Assembly: GCA_963662155.1 (NCBI GenBank)
Contig: OY759268.1
Location: forward strand, 55,018,957 to 55,082,956
DNA: 64,000 nucleotides
Origin: Lamellibrachia columna
Lineage: Eukaryota; Annelida; Polychaeta; Sabellida; Siboglinidae
Reading direction: 5' to 3'
Positions 60,914-64,000 of this stretch are shown here, piece by piece. The notes beneath the pieces are model-generated. The model did no database searches and had not been told where the DNA came from. It was given only the letters and a program-made list of their open reading frames with translations. The position numbers were made by a program, and so were the translations under genes. Every line of letters starts with the position of its first letter. Positions within the stretch are counted from its first letter, which is position 1.

Positions 60914-61940
60914 GTAAGATTTGTAATTACGTTGACTTGACATAGTTTAATGTTGACACGTCAATTGTTGGTGATTCGGTGAAACAGTTACACACGCACG
61001 TACACACGCTGTTTAGTGCGCACGCACGAACCCACTCAGTTGTTTTCCGTTGTTGACAAGTTATAAAATCCAACTCTCTTTCTGATGATGTTATATAAAC
61101 AAGCTGATTTTACATAAGTGAGTGTCTCATTTCTTACGTCTATACCGTTAGTTACCTAGTCACAAGCGTCCCCCCTACTGCGTTCAGGGTTAGCTTGATG
61201 ACAACAATAACCAAGGAAATAGAAAGAACTCACTTCACTCAGAAGATTCCAGGTAAACTCGTTATGATTTTAATCAGACAAAAGATGATACAGTTACATA
61301 CATAGACAATCATTTCTATTGTATAAGACTACATGATGACAGATCTATGCGTAGTCGTACGCCCACCAAAACTGACTAACTAAAACTCATTCTAACTCTC
61401 TTCCATCAAGACCAAACTAAAACTGACTATCTGTATTTTTGGCATGCATTTATACGCTTTCTTGCGCCAGGCACAGTCATGATGAGTCCTCCCAGAAGGG
61501 AGGGCGTATCCTTATAAGTCAACAGAACAGTCTCAGACGTGGACCACTATTCTGGACATCCAAGGCTAACCCACACAATATATATCTGGACACTCCCCTG
61601 CCTGCTTTATGTAACTGTACTGGTCGCTTTCTAGAACAACAACTTTTGAGTGCAGGACGGGTCAGCAGACATCGTTAATATAGTTGTACCGTCCGCTATC
61701 TAGATATAGGTGCTTTTTTAATATAGCTGTAGTCTTCTACTGGGGTAATCTGTTTTGATATAGCCTTTTCTAGGAGGCTGACCTATTCGTCCGCTCTCGC
61801 TTACTTAGTTGTTTTCCTTCATCAATCCGTTTACACACAACTTGTCTCCCTGCTATAACTAGAGGGGTACATGACTTTACAAAATGTCGCATGTCGTTTA
61901 CTTTACGCGTGTTCATGTTACTCGTGACATTTGTCTGCAG
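60914..61940. other. LRR-gene intron, no second gene recognised
   Basis: A higher-GC block at about 61150-61870 (CACAAGCGTCCCCCCTACTG ... CTGCTATAACTAGAGGGG) may be an inserted element such as a solo LTR, but I could not find matching ends or a target duplication. One 79-codon frame at 61439 has no recognisable features. Confidence 0.3.
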
Positions 61941-62024
61941 CTTGATACTGTGTCACATCCAAGACTCCGGGGCGAGAGAGATCGTCGCAGCAGTCAACAA
62001 CTCAAAGAGTTTAAAGAACCTCCA
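61941..62024 (+). CDS. LRR exon 4 (84 nt, phase 2-2)
   Basis: Acceptor TTTGTCTGCAG and donor CTCCA|GTAAGTTT. It encodes LILCHIQDSGAREIVAAVNN then SKSLKNL. One 28-residue repeat in frame with its neighbours. Confidence 0.9.
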
Positions 62025-62592
62025 GTAAGTTTAACTGTGTTATTTCACTCATCTATCTTCTCTCAACCGAGTAATTACCCAGTCTGACGGGGCACTTGAT
62101 GTTCTACCCACCAACGACAAAATTTTTTGACAGTCTCCACCGAGTTTGTGTCGTCAAGTGTCCTTGACATTGTAACTTTTTTTTTTTAGTTTATTTTTGT
62201 TACTCTCAACAGTCTTTTTTTCAAAAACCTGTCACGTCTAATGTCGCCAAATTAAACATTTGTGAACAGTAGACGACTGTAGACGACATTTGTCACCAAA
62301 TGTGTTGCTGTCAAACGTCGTTTTTTGGCGACAACTAATTTGTTTAATACTATTTTATTATTATTTATTTTAATAATAATAAATCGTTAACTTGTGTTAT
62401 AAATTTAACAGATTTTCACGAAAGACTTTCGACATCCACAATCGGTGATAGACCGCTGTGCGGGGTAACTTTGTAGACGTCGTGTAATCACCCCCTAGCA
62501 GCAGGGCAATTAGTGTGGGTTGGGTGAACAGAAAATTCAAGTGGATATTAAGTTTGATTTTGACGTCACAAATCTCTGTGTGTTTGTTGTAG

Positions 62593-62673
62593 TTTCGGCG
62601 GCAATCACATCACAGCCGACGTCTGTGGAGAGCTGAAGGAGCAACTGAAGGGGATTGAGGGACTGGATGTAGC
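62593..62673 (+). CDS. LRR exon 5 (81 nt, phase 2-2)
   Basis: Acceptor TTGTTGTAG and donor GTAGC|GTGAGTAG. It encodes FGGNHITADVCGELKEQLKG then IEGLDV. One codon shorter than the others but with a matching LRR pattern (FGGNxIxxxxxxxLKxxLxxxxxLxV). The intron between exons 4 and 5 (62025-62592) contains a poly-T tract and the inverted words ACATTTGTCACCAAATGT near 62290. Confidence 0.88.
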
Positions 62674-62687
62674 GTGAGTAGACCTAT

Positions 62688-62885
62688 TGTCTCTTGACAC
62701 ACGCACTGACACACGCATTGACACACCCACTGACACACGCACCGACACACGCACCGACAAACGCACCGACACATGCACTTACAAACGCACTTACACACGC
62801 ATTTACACACGCACTCACACTCGCACTCACACGCGCACTCACACACGCACGCACACACGCATTGACACACGCACTCACTCACTCA

Positions 62886-62939
<54 letters not shown>
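62688..62939. repeat. Degenerate (ACACGCACTG)n then (AC)n repeat
   Basis: A 12-bp-like CTGACACACGCA motif decays from the left into pure (AC)n at 62887-62937. It fills the short last intron almost completely. The open frames on both strands are artefacts. Confidence 0.93.
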
Positions 62940-62940
<1 letters not shown>

Positions 62941-62970
62941 TGAGTGTAACACGTGTGTCGTCTGTTGTAG

Positions 62971-63037
62971 ACTGTACAACCAGCATTCGCCGTCCAACGA
63001 AAAGGGCTGTGCTAGAGTCGGTTGTGTGGCGTGGTAA
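62971..63037 (+). CDS. Terminal coding exon of the LRR gene with stop codon
   Basis: Acceptor GTCGTCTGTTGTAG. Entering in phase 2, the split codon GC|A gives Ala, then LYNQHSPSNEKGCARVGCVA and W, then TAA at 63035-63037. The LYNQ-type start is the normal beginning of a final half LRR. A short tail without a further domain follows, so the protein ends right after its LRRs. The visible 3' end encodes five complete repeats plus a capping half-repeat. Confidence 0.8.
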
Positions 63038-63235
63038 CAGGAGGTCAGTGACGACTGTCACAGGACAGACAGCGATCACAGCCACAACCGAGTCCTCTCA
63101 CAGTACAGCACCATCAAGCCATCAAGACCACACTTTCACAGTCACCCTTCCTCTATAGACTGACCCATTGGTGGAGGTTGGGCACAGACCACACTTTCAC
63201 ACCGGATACGTTAAAACAGTTTGTTTTTCGTACTA
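63038..63235 (+). other. Presumed 3' UTR / downstream sequence
   Basis: I see no AATAAA signal before the 48-bp array. The word CAGACCACACTTTCACA occurs twice in similar form (about 63124 and 63186). The transcript end is unknown and could lie inside or beyond the array. Confidence 0.35.
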
Positions 63236-64000
63236 CTACATTAGAGATACAGACGCTGATGGGTCACGTATCACTACATTGACTATTATTAGATATACAG
63301 ACGCTGATGGGTCACGTATCACTACATTGACTATTATTAGATATACAGACGCTGATGGGTCACGTATCACTACATTGATTATTATTAGATATACATACGC
63401 TGATGGATCACGTATCACTACATTGACTATTATTAGATATACAGACGCTGATGGGTCACGTATCACTACATTGACTATTATTAGATATACAGATGCTGAT
63501 GGATCACGTATCACTACATTGACTATTATTAGATATACAGACGCTGATGGATCACGTATCACTACATTGACTATTATTAGATATACAGACGCTGATGGGT
63601 CACGTATCACTACATTGACTATTATTAGATATACTGACGCTGATGGATCACGTATCACTACATTGACTATTATTAGATATACAGACGCTGATGGGTCACG
63701 TATCACTACATTGACTATTATTAGATATACAGACGCTGATGGGTCACGTATCACTACATTGACTATTATTAGATATACAGACGCTGATGGGTCACGTATC
63801 ACTACATTGACTATTATTAGATATACAGACGCTGATGGGTCACGTATCACTACATTGACTATTATTAGATATACAGACGCTGATGGATCACGTATCACTA
63901 CATTGACTATTATTAGATATACAGACGCTGATGGGTCACGTATCACTACATTGACTATTATTAGATATACAGACGCTGATGGATCACGTATCACTACATT
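63236..64000. repeat. 48-bp minisatellite, 16 copies, runs off the window
   Basis: Unit AGATATACAGACGCTGATGG, GTCACGTATCACTACATTGA, CTATTATT. Sixteen near-identical copies alternate GGGTCA and GGATCA. It is 16 codons long and so stays open for at least 252 codons on the minus strand as VIRDPSASVYLIIVNV repeats. There is no ATG or flanking coding support, so I treat it as satellite. Confidence 0.95.

Noticed and set aside
61149..61870. Solo LTR in the LRR-gene intron
   Set aside because: Composition shifts here, but no TG...CA ends or target duplication could be identified by eye.
62610..63158. Cys/Val and Thr/His-rich frames around the last LRR intron
   Set aside because: They are generated by the degenerate ACACGCACTG and (AC)n repeat. 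Only the spliced exon frames at 62593-62673 and 62971-63037 are supported.
63236..63994. 252-codon minus-strand frame of VIRDPSASVYLIIVNV repeats
   Set aside because: Pure 48-bp satellite with no start codon and no unique coding flank.

Overview
The window looks like non-coding-rich chromosomal DNA from an animal, probably an aquatic invertebrate; I cannot name the species. The evidence is spliceosomal introns with GT/AG borders, several non-LTR retrotransposon remnants, a hAT-type DNA transposon, many micro- and minisatellites, and leucine-rich-repeat (LRR) exons of the ribonuclease-inhibitor/NLR type. There are no operons, ribosome binding sites, CRISPR arrays or rRNA genes, and I recognised no tRNA gene.

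Layout. 1-6.3 kb: non-genic DNA with short minisatellites (44, about 66-90, about 59, 34 and 29 bp units). 6.34-22.66 kb: one giant array of an 87-bp unit, about 188 copies with higher-order structure. It abuts a candidate minus-strand exon at 22585-22796, and its unit contains that exon's 3' end and its 5' splice site. 22.8-29.1 kb: more minisatellites (34, 25, 59, 67 and 37 bp) and a decayed LINE (family A). 29.2-52.2 kb: a plus-strand series of small phase-1 exons. I call them A (29186), B (31129), TM (38670), B' (41308), TM' (48130) and A'' (52107-52175). The A-B-TM module is repeated. The large introns carry LINE families B, C and D in a segmental duplication of about 7 kb (31.2-38.0 kb versus 42.4-47.6 kb). 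Between the modules lie 71-bp arrays (39.28-39.96 and 48.69-52.16 kb) whose unit is the 3' splice site plus the first half of exon A.

54.0-63.04 kb: the 3' end of a plus-strand LRR gene. It has an opening exon (54031-54257), five LRR exons of 81-84 bp, all in phase 2, and a terminal coding exon with a stop at 63035-63037. Its introns hold a decayed LINE-B copy (55.3-56.7 kb), a 1.7-kb non-autonomous hAT element with terminal inverted repeats and a perfect 8-bp target duplication (58611-60318), and a (GT)n tract of about 200 bp. A 48-bp array follows the gene and runs off the window end.

How the parts may fit together: the A/B/TM exons all join in phase 1 and encode hydrophobic or membrane-spanning segments. 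The LRR block lies downstream on the same strand and could be spliced to them in phase 1 through a weak acceptor at 54060. A membrane-anchored RI-type LRR receptor is therefore possible, but it is inference; two separate genes are equally compatible. The most unusual observation is that two independent minisatellites are built from exon-intron junctions. One iterates a 5' splice site about 188 times and the other iterates a 3' splice site about 49 times. In addition, the duplicated exons B/B' differ far more than the introns around them.
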